From assembly GCF_040784935.1 (NCBI RefSeq), contig NZ_CP160680.1, forward strand, positions 1,169,501 through 1,233,500: a stretch of 64,000 nt of DNA, in the 5' to 3' direction. Under the pieces are notes generated by a model. That model was not told the DNA's origin and ran no database searches. It saw only the letters and a list, made by a program, of their open reading frames with translations. The stretch comes from Lewinella sp. LCG006. Its GTDB lineage: Bacteria > Bacteroidota > Bacteroidia > Chitinophagales > Saprospiraceae. Both the position numbers and the translations under genes were made by a program. The first letter of the stretch is position 1; the number at the start of each line of letters is the position of its first letter. Positions 1 through 7,808 of this stretch are shown here, piece after piece.

Positions 1-132
1 GCGTTCCGGGCTTTTGTACACGAACCCAATGTCGTGATCGCTGGTTTCATGCGCTACTTGCGCCCAGGAAAAATTACTACAATAAACTAATAACATAAGT
101 GTAAGAGAGAAAAGCGTTTTTAAATTTTTCAT
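1..132 (-). CDS. Secreted protein, N-terminal fragment (runs off window start)
   Basis: An open frame on the minus strand starts at ATG 132-130 and runs without a stop to the window edge (44 codons seen). The first 25 residues are a classical signal peptide: a Lys-rich start (MKNLKTLF), a hydrophobic stretch and an Ala-Gln cleavage-like end (SWAQ). The mature part begins VAHETSDHD and is too short to assign to a family. It is the next gene after the lipoprotein at 161-940, in the same direction. The product is exported to periplasm or surface; function unknown. Confidence 0.6.
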   Translation of the reverse strand, partial: MKNLKTLFSLTLMLLVYCSNFSWAQVAHETSDHDIGFVYKSPER

Positions 133-160
133 TTTTCTAAATTTTAAATACTTAAATAAA

Positions 161-940
161 CTAGATATCAATAATCATTCTAAATTCTCCATCTTCTAAA
201 GTGCCGAAACGATCTCCGGCGAAATACTGACACAGGTAAAAAAGCTCTGCATCCATTTTAAAAGTAAAGTAATACCTGAACCCTTCTGGGGTTGCTCTTT
301 TTTGCATTTCCGTCAACTCCAGCTTAGCGTGACTTGCTGGCCCGAAAGTGGGGCTGATGGACATGCCTACAACGGGAATCATAGCAGGATTTTTGCGCTT
401 GTAATGTTCGTACCCTGGGCGCAATACCGTCGACCAAGTGATAAAAAAGCGGAATCCCTCCGTAGCTTCTTCTCCCTCTTTACGGATAGGCAACTCACCT
501 TCCTGAAAGTATTGATCTAGATAATATTCCGGAGCATACACAACAGAGTCATTGATCATTGGGGAGTCCAGGGTAAAAACCGGCTCAAAATCACGGGTAA
601 TCCCGTTGAGGTTATCAAAAATAGGCGGCCGGATCGCCATGCGGTAAAAACTACCTCTTAGCGGTGTATTGGCGTTGTATTCCTCGTCAACAGCGGTAGA
701 GGCAGTGGTGGCGACAGCACTGTGCGCAAAGTAATTGCCCTGGGGTATTGAAATACAGAATTCTTTTCCATTCAGCTTACCGCGAAAATAAATTTCCGCG
801 TCTGGATCATCCTCACAACTAAAGACCATATTGTCACGGCAATACTGCTCAGAGGCTTTACGAACATCGTATTCTTCTTTGCCACAAGCCGAAATCAACA
901 GTATGGTTGCAAAAGACAAGAAAGGGAGAAGCAGTTTCAT
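161..940 (-). CDS. Putative lipoprotein of unknown function
   Basis: The protein is about 259 aa from the chosen start, which begins MKLLLPFLSFATILLISAC and gives a perfect SPII signal peptide with lipobox ISAC followed by GKEE. A longer frame opens at 988, but its 16 extra residues would precede the signal peptide, so the internal Met is preferred. The rest is a soluble, aromatic-rich domain with several Pro/Tyr-rich segments. I do not recognise the family. It lies downstream of the lipoprotein at 1033-2346 on the same strand and could be co-transcribed with it. It is probably an inner- or outer-membrane lipoprotein of a Bacteroidota-specific family. Confidence 0.7.
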   Translation of the reverse strand: MKLLLPFLSFATILLISACGKEEYDVRKASEQYCRDNMVFSCEDDPDAEIYFRGKLNGKEFCISIPQGNYFAHSAVATTASTAVDEEYNANTPLRGSFYRMAIRPPIFDNLNGITRDFEPVFTLDSPMINDSVVYAPEYYLDQYFQEGELPIRKEGEEATEGFRFFITWSTVLRPGYEHYKRKNPAMIPVVGMSISPTFGPASHAKLELTEMQKRATPEGFRYYFTFKMDAELFYLCQYFAGDRFGTLEDGEFRMIIDI

Positions 941-1032
941 AAGCTGTAATGGTTTTGGTGTCTGGGCCGCAATATAGTGCCCGGACAAATTTCATTTTTT
1001 TCAGAAAAACCCTAAAGCCAATTAAATATTCA

Positions 1033-2346
1033 CTAAGGTATTGGGCCGTCACCACTCACGCTGATGGTAAAGACGGCCTGCTCACCACCTGGGCAATTGT
1101 TGGCAACTTGCAACTGTAGACGACCTTCGCTTAGGTCATTGTCCCAACGCACCGTAGCACTATTGTTAGAAGAAGCAATAATGGTTCCTCCATCTACAAA
1201 CCACTGGCTGGCGTAGTTGCTGTTGGCGGAGATACCGTACCCTGTATAGGTATAGGTTTCTCCTGGGTATATCTGGTCTGGCCCTAGCAAGCTCACCCCG
1301 CTTACGCTTCGAACCAACTCCGCAAGATTACGCGTAAAACTCAGGTTGTTGGCTTCCGTCGTTCCATCTACACATACGGCTACAATATCCGTACTCACCG
1401 CTACTGCGGGATCGTCCTGGGTGATCACCAATCGAGGATTACTGGTAGGTGTTGTCGCCGTTGCAGGAGTGCCACCAGTGTTGGCCCAGTTCAAGGTCGT
1501 ATTATCAGCACCAAAGCCATAAGCCTGGTAGGTAGCTGTGGGGGTACAGTCATCAAACCGTAGCGATACGCCCAATACCAAATTGCAATCCAGCGATTCG
1601 CAACAGGGGCCATTCTCGCCTCGGATCACCTGGATCACGCCAAGGGTAAATCCTGCCGCAGTACCGACCCCAAAAGCGACGCCTCCACCGGGGCCCATGC
1701 CGATTCCCACACCAAGGCCCACGAGCATTCCACCACCGGTATATTCGGTAATACAATTCCAGGATTCCTTCCAGCTGCATCCCCCTCGGGCCAAGCTAGC
1801 TTCGTCGTCTGGCAGTTGAAAGCCAATATCGAGGAAGTACTGGTTGGCGCCCTGGAAGACAGCTCCCATGGTAACCAACTGTTTCTTTTCCGCTATCGTC
1901 AGCAGTGGGTTTTCTTTAATGTTTGTCAGTTCGCGTTCCAGGCGTGCATTAGCGAACGCAAAATCACGGGTACTTCCATCGTTCTGATAAGCATCCATCA
2001 ATTTGGAATATGCTATACTAAATGATGGGCTGATGACTTCTTGCTGGACGTAGGTTCGGAGTATTTCAGACAATTGTACGCCCTGAAAAGTGGCCATTTC
2101 CGTTTCCATTTTTTGCTTAAATTCAGCACGTTGGTTCTCTGACAAAAAAGCATAAGGATCAATAAAAGCAAGTTGGTTTTTCAGTTGCTCGGTGATTGCC
2201 GTTCGGATCGTCGTTAGTTCATCGTAGTTATCGTAAGTGGTCAAGGCCAAAGCTTCGTGGCCGTCTGGAATTGCTTTTTCACAACTCATAAAAAACAATA
2301 CGAGTACAGGTAAAAAACAATAGCGGATCATCTTGTAATATTTCAT
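1033..2346 (-). CDS. PKD-like-domain lipoprotein with glycine-zipper segment
   Basis: The protein is 437 aa. The N-terminus is a lipoprotein signal (lipobox FFMSC then EKA), so the product is membrane anchored and exported. Residues about 30-180 are helical with charged heptads. Around residues 205-240 there is a long Gly-rich hydrophobic stretch (GLGVGIGMGPGGG type) resembling glycine-zipper membrane segments. The C-terminal third is beta-rich with a PKD/Ig-like fold signature (SQWFVDGG, ATVRWDND) common in Bacteroidota surface proteins. The function is not recognisable. A start at the internal Met (residue 6) is also possible. A small HTH gene lies 53 bp upstream on the same strand. Confidence 0.7.
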   Translation of the reverse strand: MKYYKMIRYCFLPVLVLFFMSCEKAIPDGHEALALTTYDNYDELTTIRTAITEQLKNQLAFIDPYAFLSENQRAEFKQKMETEMATFQGVQLSEILRTYVQQEVISPSFSIAYSKLMDAYQNDGSTRDFAFANARLERELTNIKENPLLTIAEKKQLVTMGAVFQGANQYFLDIGFQLPDDEASLARGGCSWKESWNCITEYTGGGMLVGLGVGIGMGPGGGVAFGVGTAAGFTLGVIQVIRGENGPCCESLDCNLVLGVSLRFDDCTPTATYQAYGFGADNTTLNWANTGGTPATATTPTSNPRLVITQDDPAVAVSTDIVAVCVDGTTEANNLSFTRNLAELVRSVSGVSLLGPDQIYPGETYTYTGYGISANSNYASQWFVDGGTIIASSNNSATVRWDNDLSEGRLQLQVANNCPGGEQAVFTISVSGDGPIP

Positions 2347-2399
2347 AATATTGATATTTAATCGCCCTCCTTATCGCTTTCGGGCACTTGCGTCTAGAT

Positions 2400-2645
2400 T
2401 TAATTTTTACTTCTCCTAAGCACCTCCCATTGCCACTCGAATTCGCTAGCGTAGTAGTAGTAGTTTTGTTCGGCGTGATCATACCTGATTGGTGCACCTA
2501 AATTTTTCAGTAATTCTATTTGCCGGTAAAGTCCGGACTTGGATACATTTAATTTCTCCATCAACTCCTGCGAGGAGCCTGTTGCCCTCCGCCTAACAAG
2601 ATCATGCAGGCGGCGCAGCAGTAAGAGTTGTTCTATAAAACTCAT
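2400..2645 (-). CDS. Small winged-helix/HTH DNA-binding protein
   Basis: The protein is 81 aa. Residues 8-60 read as a helix-turn-helix of the DeoR/HTH_11 type: a first helix with QLLLLRRLHDLVRR, then SSQELMEKLNVSKSGLYRQI as turn and recognition helix, followed by a wing-like YYYY segment. There is no ligand domain. It sits directly upstream of the 1033-2346 lipoprotein gene on the same strand and downstream of a beta-barrel gene, so local regulation of surface genes is plausible but inferred. A small HTH-only protein of this size is typical in Bacteroidota. Confidence 0.65.
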   Translation of the reverse strand: MSFIEQLLLLRRLHDLVRRRATGSSQELMEKLNVSKSGLYRQIELLKNLGAPIRYDHAEQNYYYYASEFEWQWEVLRRSKN

Positions 2646-2767
2646 GATCTATAATTATTTTAAAATTTGGTGGCAAGCACTAGCTTTTGCAAGCAATGCC
2701 AGGCTCGCCACCATCTGAGCGCGTTTTTAAATTTCAACAACAACAAACAAAAGTCAAACATGAATTC

Positions 2768-3352
2768 TTACCAACTGAAGCCAACACCCAGCGTCGCAAT
2801 AGAGAGGCCATAGCTGAGTTCTCCGAAAATTTCGATCTGAGGAACAGGCTGGTAACAGGTGCCAATAAAGCCCCCGTAAAACACTCCTTTTTTGAGAGAG
2901 GTATAATGAATCGGGGAGGTTTCACGAGCGCCTTGCTGTGTGTTTGCCATATCTTCGACCTGGTTGCGTTGGTAAGCCAGTGAGATACCGCCGTAGGGTG
3001 CCCATTTTTCCCAGCGTTGGGTATGCACTGCCGCCCGTAGGGCCAGCATCTGAAACTTATTGCGGAGCGTCAAACTGTTCCCGCTGTGGTGGTCTTGGGT
3101 CACAGAAGAAACCGAACCTCCGGCCAACAAGCCCAAGCTGAAGCGTGGTGTAGGCCGATACCGCAACTCAAGTGAAAGAGGTGGCACTTCGGAAGTCGTA
3201 TGGTCTTTGACAAAAGTGGGCAGCAGCCCTACTCCGGTACGGATTTGCCAATACTGATGCGTCTGCTTCCAGCGGGCACACTGGGCCTGAGCATTTGAAG
3301 GCATAATGCAGACAAGAAAAACAAACAAGCTAAAAGTTAAGAGCGTACGCAT
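2768..3352 (-). CDS. Outer-membrane beta-barrel-like protein
   Basis: The protein is 194 aa with a signal peptide (MRTLLTFSLFVFLVCIMP...AQAQ, signal peptidase I style). The mature part consists of alternating amphipathic strands (RFSLGLLAGG, WAPYGGISLAYQ, GVFYGGFIGTCYQ, IFGELSYGLSIATLGVGF) and ends with an aromatic residue (FSW). That is the pattern of a small outer-membrane beta-barrel that ends in the barrel-assembly signal. It most resembles porin-family/OmpA-type barrels of Bacteroidota. The specific function is unknown. Confidence 0.7.
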   Translation of the reverse strand: MRTLLTFSLFVFLVCIMPSNAQAQCARWKQTHQYWQIRTGVGLLPTFVKDHTTSEVPPLSLELRYRPTPRFSLGLLAGGSVSSVTQDHHSGNSLTLRNKFQMLALRAAVHTQRWEKWAPYGGISLAYQRNQVEDMANTQQGARETSPIHYTSLKKGVFYGGFIGTCYQPVPQIEIFGELSYGLSIATLGVGFSW

Positions 3353-3478
3353 GATATTGATTTTTTGGTTTTTCGGGGTAGCATACTTTCCCCAGGGTAT
3401 CCGGGGGTAAGACCCAAATACAGGAAAAGTAGGTTACGAAAATTAGTGATTGATTATACCGGATGTACCGGCGGAGGA

Positions 3479-4189
3479 TTATTCTTCTTCGGGTAAACTT
3501 TGGAGTAAATCACTGGCTTTACTGGCATTCCAGCCACCAGAACGGATTCTTTTGTGCAGCAATTTACGAGCGGCGGTAAAACGACCAGCTTCTACGTAAG
3601 CCAGGGTTAAATACCATTCGGTTTCTTCTCGAATCAGCCCGGTCCCTGTGGGGTCAGCCACGGCTTTTTGGAGCGGTTCTATGGCTAGTTCTCCCTGGGG
3701 AGGATCCTGATAGAGGTAGCTGATTCCCAGGAAAAAGTAATCTTCGGTATTGGCTTCTGGTAGTTTAACAATTTCTTCTCGCAGGCGGGCCGAGGTTTCA
3801 AAATCTTCTTCATTGTAGGCCGCAATCGCTGCGCCCCGCAATTCAGAGATATCCGTAGCTCCTTTGCGGAGTTCATTATTAGGATAATGGGCTGCCAGGT
3901 ATTCTTTGGTAAGCGACTGGTAAGTTGGTGATTGATCACCGACAACCTGCCAGGCTACGACGCCGATCAGCAATGCTGCTGCAACGCTGAGGCTCCAGCG
4001 CATGATCTTCATCGGTACAACCCGACCTCCGGAGGCACCATCTCTGGTGATCCCGTATTCTTCCCGTAGGCGATGGGTCATTTTTTGACGTAATTCGAGA
4101 TCGAATTTTTGCTTTACCAACTGCTGCGTAATTTCACCCAGTTCATCTTCATTGATGTTGTTGGTCCGGTATTTATCAAATAGGTTCAT
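3479..4189 (-). CDS. Single-pass membrane protein, putative anti-sigma/TPR partner of the ECF sigma factor
   Basis: The protein is 236 aa. An N-terminal cytosolic stretch of about 65 residues (EDELGEITQQLVKQKF..., charged and helical) is followed by one transmembrane helix (about residues 68-86, MRWSLSVAAALLIGVVAW). The periplasmic part contains tetratricopeptide-like helices (DYFFLGISYLYQ, EWYLTLAYVEAGRF). It starts 18 bp after the end of the ECF sigma factor gene, in the same operon. Cytosolic domain, one TM helix and a sensor domain is the usual architecture of an anti-sigma factor, so this role is inferred from context; there is no zinc-binding ZAS motif. Confidence 0.65.
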   Translation of the reverse strand: MNLFDKYRTNNINEDELGEITQQLVKQKFDLELRQKMTHRLREEYGITRDGASGGRVVPMKIMRWSLSVAAALLIGVVAWQVVGDQSPTYQSLTKEYLAAHYPNNELRKGATDISELRGAAIAAYNEEDFETSARLREEIVKLPEANTEDYFFLGISYLYQDPPQGELAIEPLQKAVADPTGTGLIREETEWYLTLAYVEAGRFTAARKLLHKRIRSGGWNASKASDLLQSLPEEE

Positions 4190-4207
4190 GACGAAAGCAG
4201 TTTTAAG

Positions 4208-4801
4208 TTATTGATACAGACTTTGAAAGATTTCTTGCAATTTTTCGACACAACGCTGCTTTTGTTTACGCACTGTTGCTTCGTTTTTTTCAAGCTGAGT
4301 TGCAATTTCTTTCAATTTTTGCTGATCATAAAAAAATGATTTTAGCAATTGCTGGCAACCTTTACCCAGTTGTGGCCAGGCTTGGTTGAAGGTATCCAGT
4401 GCACCGGTAGGTAAGTCACTGACGGGTTCATCCGCCATGTCCCATTCCGCTGTCAATTCTTGTAGCCTGCTATCCTCTTTTCTTTTTTTAAGGTATTGCT
4501 GTCCCGCCATTTGGGTGAACAGAAAGCGCAGGTTACCGTACTGAATACGCCCTTTTTTCAAAAGATCGCAAAAAGCGACCAGGCCATCCATACTCGCATC
4601 GTAGGCATCTTCGTGACTGGCGTTGTACTGACGTTTCAGAAAATTCAGACAGTCTTCAAAGTGTGCAAGAAATACCTGTTGATAAAGGTCATCATTGCCC
4701 GCCCTTAATGCTTCCAGAAGTTCTCGAAAAGCGGTTTGGCTCAAGCCAAAATTTTTACTTTCCAAGCTACCTCCATCGTTTACGCTGGATATTTTTTTCA
4801 T
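4208..4801 (-). CDS. ECF-type RNA polymerase sigma factor (sigma-70 family)
   Basis: The protein is 197 aa. Region 2 is recognisable at about residues 40-110 (VFLAHFEDCLNFLKRQY, EDAYDASMDGLVAF, NLRFLFTQMAGQQYLKKRK). Region 4 is at about 145-195 (LGKGCQQLLKSFFYDQQKLKEIATQLEKNEATVRKQ), with a helix-turn-helix for -35 recognition. The sigma-1.1 and region 3 domains are absent, as expected for ECF factors. It directs RNA polymerase to a small regulon, probably including its own promoter. The gene is followed by a putative anti-sigma factor. A 14-bp inverted repeat lies about 40 bp upstream of the start and may be its control site. Confidence 0.85.
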   Translation of the reverse strand: MKKISSVNDGGSLESKNFGLSQTAFRELLEALRAGNDDLYQQVFLAHFEDCLNFLKRQYNASHEDAYDASMDGLVAFCDLLKKGRIQYGNLRFLFTQMAGQQYLKKRKEDSRLQELTAEWDMADEPVSDLPTGALDTFNQAWPQLGKGCQQLLKSFFYDQQKLKEIATQLEKNEATVRKQKQRCVEKLQEIFQSLYQ

Positions 4802-4841
4802 GATACAGTTGTCCGTGTTCCTCTATATAAGTTCAGAAATC

Positions 4842-4912
4842 GCAAAACGTGACATAAAAAATCGAAAAAAATTAAAAAAAAGTTTTTTTGGCTAAAAAAT
4901 GTCACGTTTTGC
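4842..4912. promoter_or_regulatory. 14-bp perfect inverted repeat upstream of the ECF sigma operon
   Basis: GCAAAACGTGACAT at 4842-4855 is repeated as its exact reverse complement at 4899-4912, separated by an A/T-rich stretch of 43 bp. It sits 41 bp upstream of the sigma factor ATG in a 320-bp gene-free stretch. It could be a pair of oppositely oriented protein-binding sites, divergent promoters recognised by the sigma factor, or a long hairpin. The sequence itself shows only the repeat. Confidence 0.55.
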
Positions 4913-5029
4913 CTTTTTCCATCTTATACAAAGGAAGAACATTATAATTCAATCTTTAGCATCATTATTTAGAATAGTTAGTTAGTCGGCAATTTAATAG
5001 TAGCCAGTTTTTAGAGATTACAGTTGTCT

Positions 5030-5079
5030 TCGAGAAGGGGCACGGTACGCCAGTATCGGCCTCTTCTCTCTTTTTGTCA
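5030..5079 (+). terminator. Hairpin followed by T-run upstream of NUDIX gene
   Basis: The segment GAGAAGGGGC ... GGCCTCTTCTC can pair with few mismatches and is followed by TCTTTTTG. It lies in the gap between the sigma operon and the NUDIX gene. It may be a terminator/attenuator ahead of the NUDIX gene. The pairing is imperfect. Confidence 0.3.
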
Positions 5080-5121
5080 ACAACCCTAGCTTTGCGGTGT
5101 TTACCTCAGCAAACAAACTTA

Positions 5122-5658
5122 ATGCTCATGTCTCCTACCCCCTGGCGAAAAATAAAAGAACGCTATGCTTACCAAGGTTGGCGCAGTATGCTGGTACGCA
5201 CGTTTAGCCAACCGGATGGCAAGGAGCGGGATTATGATGTGATTGAAAACAGTGCCTACGTAGTAGTTGCTGCTTTTACGACCGACCGCCGGGCCATCCT
5301 GATCCGTCAATTCCGACCAGGGCCTGAGCAAATCCTTAGCAGCTTCTGTGAAGGTTATATCGACACCCACGAAAGTCCTGAACAAGCCGCCGCGCGCGAG
5401 CTACTAGAAGAAACCGGTTATCAGGCTGGCAAAATTCAACTCCTTCGAACTTTACGCACAGCCTATAGTACCGAAAAAAGAATCTGCCTCCTGGCAACGG
5501 ATTGTACACCCGTACAAGCCCCCAGTGGCGACGCCGACGAATTCCTCGAAGTATTCACCCTGCCCTTGGAGGAATTTAAAAAATGGCTCCAGCATGATGA
5601 CAGTGCTTTTTATTCGCTGGACATCACCCTGCTGGCCTTGCAGAAATTGGGGTGGTAG
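5122..5658 (+). CDS. NUDIX hydrolase (ADP-ribose pyrophosphatase-like)
   Basis: The protein is 178 aa from ATG 5122. A frame extends upstream to a TTG at 5074, but the first ATGs (5122 and 5128) are more likely. The full NUDIX box G-x5-E-x7-REUxEExGU is present (GYIDTHES...ARELLEETGY), so it should hydrolyse a nucleoside diphosphate linked to another moiety using Mg2+. The preceding strand RAILIRQFRPGPEQ resembles the ADP-ribose pyrophosphatase/GDP-mannose hydrolase group, which would place it in nucleotide-sugar housekeeping. It stands alone, followed by a degenerate palindromic repeat. Confidence 0.85.
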   Translation: MLMSPTPWRKIKERYAYQGWRSMLVRTFSQPDGKERDYDVIENSAYVVVAAFTTDRRAILIRQFRPGPEQILSSFCEGYIDTHESPEQAAARELLEETGYQAGKIQLLRTLRTAYSTEKRICLLATDCTPVQAPSGDADEFLEVFTLPLEEFKKWLQHDDSAFYSLDITLLALQKLGW

Positions 5659-5672
5659 CGTTGGTTGGAATG

Positions 5673-5800
5673 GTGTAAAAGTGTAATGGTGTAAAAGTCG
5701 GGTAGACACACTTTAAGGAACAGTGACTAAACCTTGCACCGATCCAACCTTTACCCTGAAAAACCGCCTTCTGACTTCGTCATTACCATTCACCCTTTAA
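5673..5800. repeat. Degenerate copy of the GTGTAA-type palindromic intergenic repeat
   Basis: The stretch after the NUDIX stop contains repeated GTGTAAAAGTGTAATGGTGTAAAAG words and, 100 bp further, complementary ACC-TTTACCC and ATTACCATTCACCC words. It matches the better preserved elements at 18387-18478, 19714-19752 and 56606-56640. No gene is apparent in it. Confidence 0.4.
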
Positions 5801-5847
5801 AAACGATCATCCACAGGATTTCTCGGGGGAAGGACTGCATCAATTGT

Positions 5848-5855
5848 TATTTTTG
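5848..5855 (+). promoter_or_regulatory. Bacteroidota -7-like element (TATTTTTG) before kinase/regulator operon
   Basis: TATTTTTG matches the Bacteroidota -7 consensus TAnnTTTG and lies 31 bp before the ATG of the LytS-type kinase gene. No clear -33 TTTG is visible at the usual spacing, so this is tentative. Confidence 0.35.
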
Positions 5856-5886
5856 TCAGGCAGGCTATTAAAACCCGGGGCGACTT

Positions 5887-6957
5887 ATGCAGCATAACCG
5901 TATCAAATATATAGGATTTAATGACTTTTACTTTGTCTTGATTGGGCTTCCCTTGCTGAGTTTTTTCATTCCGCAGATTTTTTTCCAGCTTTATCCTTGG
6001 GAAGGATGGGACCTATTTCGGCAAGAGTGGCAGGAGTCTTTTATCTTCACGATTTCTTTTTGGTTCCTGTTCCGGACCTTGATGATCCATTTGCGGAAGC
6101 GTTTTCCGCTGTTTTCCCAGATTAAGCAGCGCATTAAGAGGATGCTGATTTACTACATCTGCCTCGTCCCTGTTGTCAACATAACGCTGGTATCTATTTT
6201 CCATCTTTGCCAAGTTAAAGACGCTTACGACCCCAATATTTACCAAGCTTACCTCACCACCTACTTTGTTTCCTTTACTATTATCGCTTTGTACGAAGCC
6301 ATTTATTCTTACGCCCAGCTGAGCGCGTCTATTACGGAAAGGGAGCAAGCACGCCAGGCACAAATTCGCTCCGAACTGGATGGCCTGCGTAATCAGGTGA
6401 ACCCGCATTTTCTTTTCAACAGCTTGAATACGCTCATGCACATTGTGACCGAAGACCAGGAGCTGGCCAAACGCTTTCTACAGCGTTTATCAAAAGTGTA
6501 CCGCTATATTTTGGAAAGTCGTACCTCACCGTTGATTCCTTTGGCGGAAGAATTGAAATTTATCGACGCTTACGTGTTTTTGCAACAGGAACGTTTTCAG
6601 GGCAACCTGGAAGTAGAAATCACAATTGATCCCGTTTTCAAACAACACCGTATTGTGCCGCTGAGCCTGCAAATTCTTTTCGAAAATGCCATCAAACACA
6701 ATATTATCAGTAAGCAGCATCCGCTATTAATAGAGGTATTTGTCAGCGAGCATTTACAGCTTGTTGTTCGCAACAATCTACAGCGCAAGCGACAAGTACT
6801 AGACTCCACACAAGCGGGCCTGGAGAACATCCGCCAGCGCTACGCCTACTTCTCTAAAGAAAACATTACTGTAGAAGATAGCGAGCAGTACTTTACCGTC
6901 ACACTTCCTCTTATTCACCCCCACAAATCCACCTTACATGAAAGTGCTGATCATTGA
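5887..6957 (+). CDS. LytS/YehU-type sensor histidine kinase
   Basis: The protein is 356 aa. The N-terminal 145 residues contain four hydrophobic segments (FYFVLIGLPLLSFFIP; FIFTISFWFLF; MLIYYICLVPVVNITLVSIF; YFVSFTIIALYEAIYSY), giving a membrane sensor. The His_kinase domain follows with the phosphoacceptor motif QVNPHFLFNSLN (His about 174). A HATPase_c domain has the N box LQILFENAIKHN and a G box GLENIRQRYAYF. It phosphorylates the LytTR regulator encoded by the next gene, which overlaps it by 20 bp, so the two are translationally coupled. The signal sensed is unknown. Confidence 0.9.
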   Translation: MQHNRIKYIGFNDFYFVLIGLPLLSFFIPQIFFQLYPWEGWDLFRQEWQESFIFTISFWFLFRTLMIHLRKRFPLFSQIKQRIKRMLIYYICLVPVVNITLVSIFHLCQVKDAYDPNIYQAYLTTYFVSFTIIALYEAIYSYAQLSASITEREQARQAQIRSELDGLRNQVNPHFLFNSLNTLMHIVTEDQELAKRFLQRLSKVYRYILESRTSPLIPLAEELKFIDAYVFLQQERFQGNLEVEITIDPVFKQHRIVPLSLQILFENAIKHNIISKQHPLLIEVFVSEHLQLVVRNNLQRKRQVLDSTQAGLENIRQRYAYFSKENITVEDSEQYFTVTLPLIHPHKSTLHESADH

Positions 6958-7696
6958 AGACGAGTACCGAGCAGTGCAATATTTGCAAGGCTTATTAACG
7001 AATTTAGTCCCCGATCTACAGATAATGGGCACTTTAGACAGTGTTGAAGAAGCGGTTCGGTGGTTGCAACAAAGCCCTAGCCCCGAACTGATCTTTATGG
7101 ACATTCAGCTTGCCGACGGTCTCAGTTTTGATATCTTTAAACACGTCAACATTACTGCCCCTATCATTTTCACAACCGCTTTCGACCAGTATACACTGCG
7201 GGCGTTCAAGATGAACAGTATCGACTACCTCCTCAAACCGGTCGAAGAGGAAGAGCTACAAGCTGCACTCAATAAGTACGGAAAATTCTATCAACCACAG
7301 CCCAACCACTGGCAAGACCTCATCGCCCACCTGCAAATTCGGCAAGGAGATGCCTACCGACAACGTTTCCTCACCAAGCAGGGCAAAGCACTGGGCTATT
7401 TGCTAGCCAAAGACATCGCTCACTTTTATAGTGATGAGGGCCTCACTTTCGCCGTCGACCAACAGGGCAAACGATTCGTAATCGACACCACCATTGATCG
7501 CCTGCAAACAGAACTGGACCCTCAGCATTTTTTCCGCATCAACCGGGGCCAGATCGTCCACCTTTCTTCTATTCGACAAATTCATACCTGGTTCAGCCAT
7601 CGGCTGAAGATAGACCTACACCCTAGTGTTGGTGAACAGGAAAACATCGTTAGTCGGGACCGGGTAAAGGAATTCAAAGCCTGGCTGGATAATTGA
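6938..7696 (+). CDS. LytTR-family response regulator
   Basis: The protein is 252 aa. The receiver domain (1-120) has the acidic pair EDE (about 7-9), phosphoacceptor Asp55 in LIFMDIQ, and Thr/Lys switch residues (TTAFDQY, DYLLKP). The C-terminal LytTR DNA-binding domain (about 145-252) is seen in FLTKQGKALGYLLAKDIAHFY and FFRINRGQIVHLSSI. It is the cognate regulator of the preceding kinase, with overlapping genes. LytTR regulators typically control surface, extracellular-polymer or transport genes; targets here are unknown. Confidence 0.92.
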   Translation: MKVLIIEDEYRAVQYLQGLLTNLVPDLQIMGTLDSVEEAVRWLQQSPSPELIFMDIQLADGLSFDIFKHVNITAPIIFTTAFDQYTLRAFKMNSIDYLLKPVEEEELQAALNKYGKFYQPQPNHWQDLIAHLQIRQGDAYRQRFLTKQGKALGYLLAKDIAHFYSDEGLTFAVDQQGKRFVIDTTIDRLQTELDPQHFFRINRGQIVHLSSIRQIHTWFSHRLKIDLHPSVGEQENIVSRDRVKEFKAWLDN

Positions 7697-7715
7697 TTTT
7701 TATCACCCTACCTAA

Positions 7716-7751
7716 TGACATAGATCACCATCTTATGTGATAAAGCTCACA
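7716..7751 (+). promoter_or_regulatory. Two Crp/Fnr-type palindromes upstream of the persulfide dioxygenase gene
   Basis: TGTGATAAAGCTCACA at 7736-7751 is an exact TGTGA-N6-TCACA Crp-type palindrome. TGACATAGATCA at 7716-7727 has the same inner TGA-N6-TCA spacing. The strong site is centred about 44 bp upstream of the start point expected from the -7-like motif at 7774-7781, a class II activator position. A Crp/Fnr-family regulator gene lies 2.2 kb away (9910-10377) and is the obvious candidate to bind here; that link is inference. Confidence 0.6.
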
Positions 7752-7773
7752 GCCTCAAGGCCTGATCGCGCCC

Positions 7774-7781
7774 TAATTTTG
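7774..7781 (+). promoter_or_regulatory. -7-like element TAATTTTG
   Basis: The motif matches TAnnTTTG and lies 28 bp before the ATG at 7809. No -33 box is evident, which fits a promoter that depends on the Crp-type activator site just upstream. Confidence 0.4.
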
Positions 7782-7808
7782 TAGCATAACTAAATAACCA
7801 ATATTGCT

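Noticed and set aside
2687-2983. 98-codon + strand frame opposite the beta-barrel gene
   Set aside because: It overlaps the 3' half of a gene with signal peptide and barrel strands; the translation is not protein-like.
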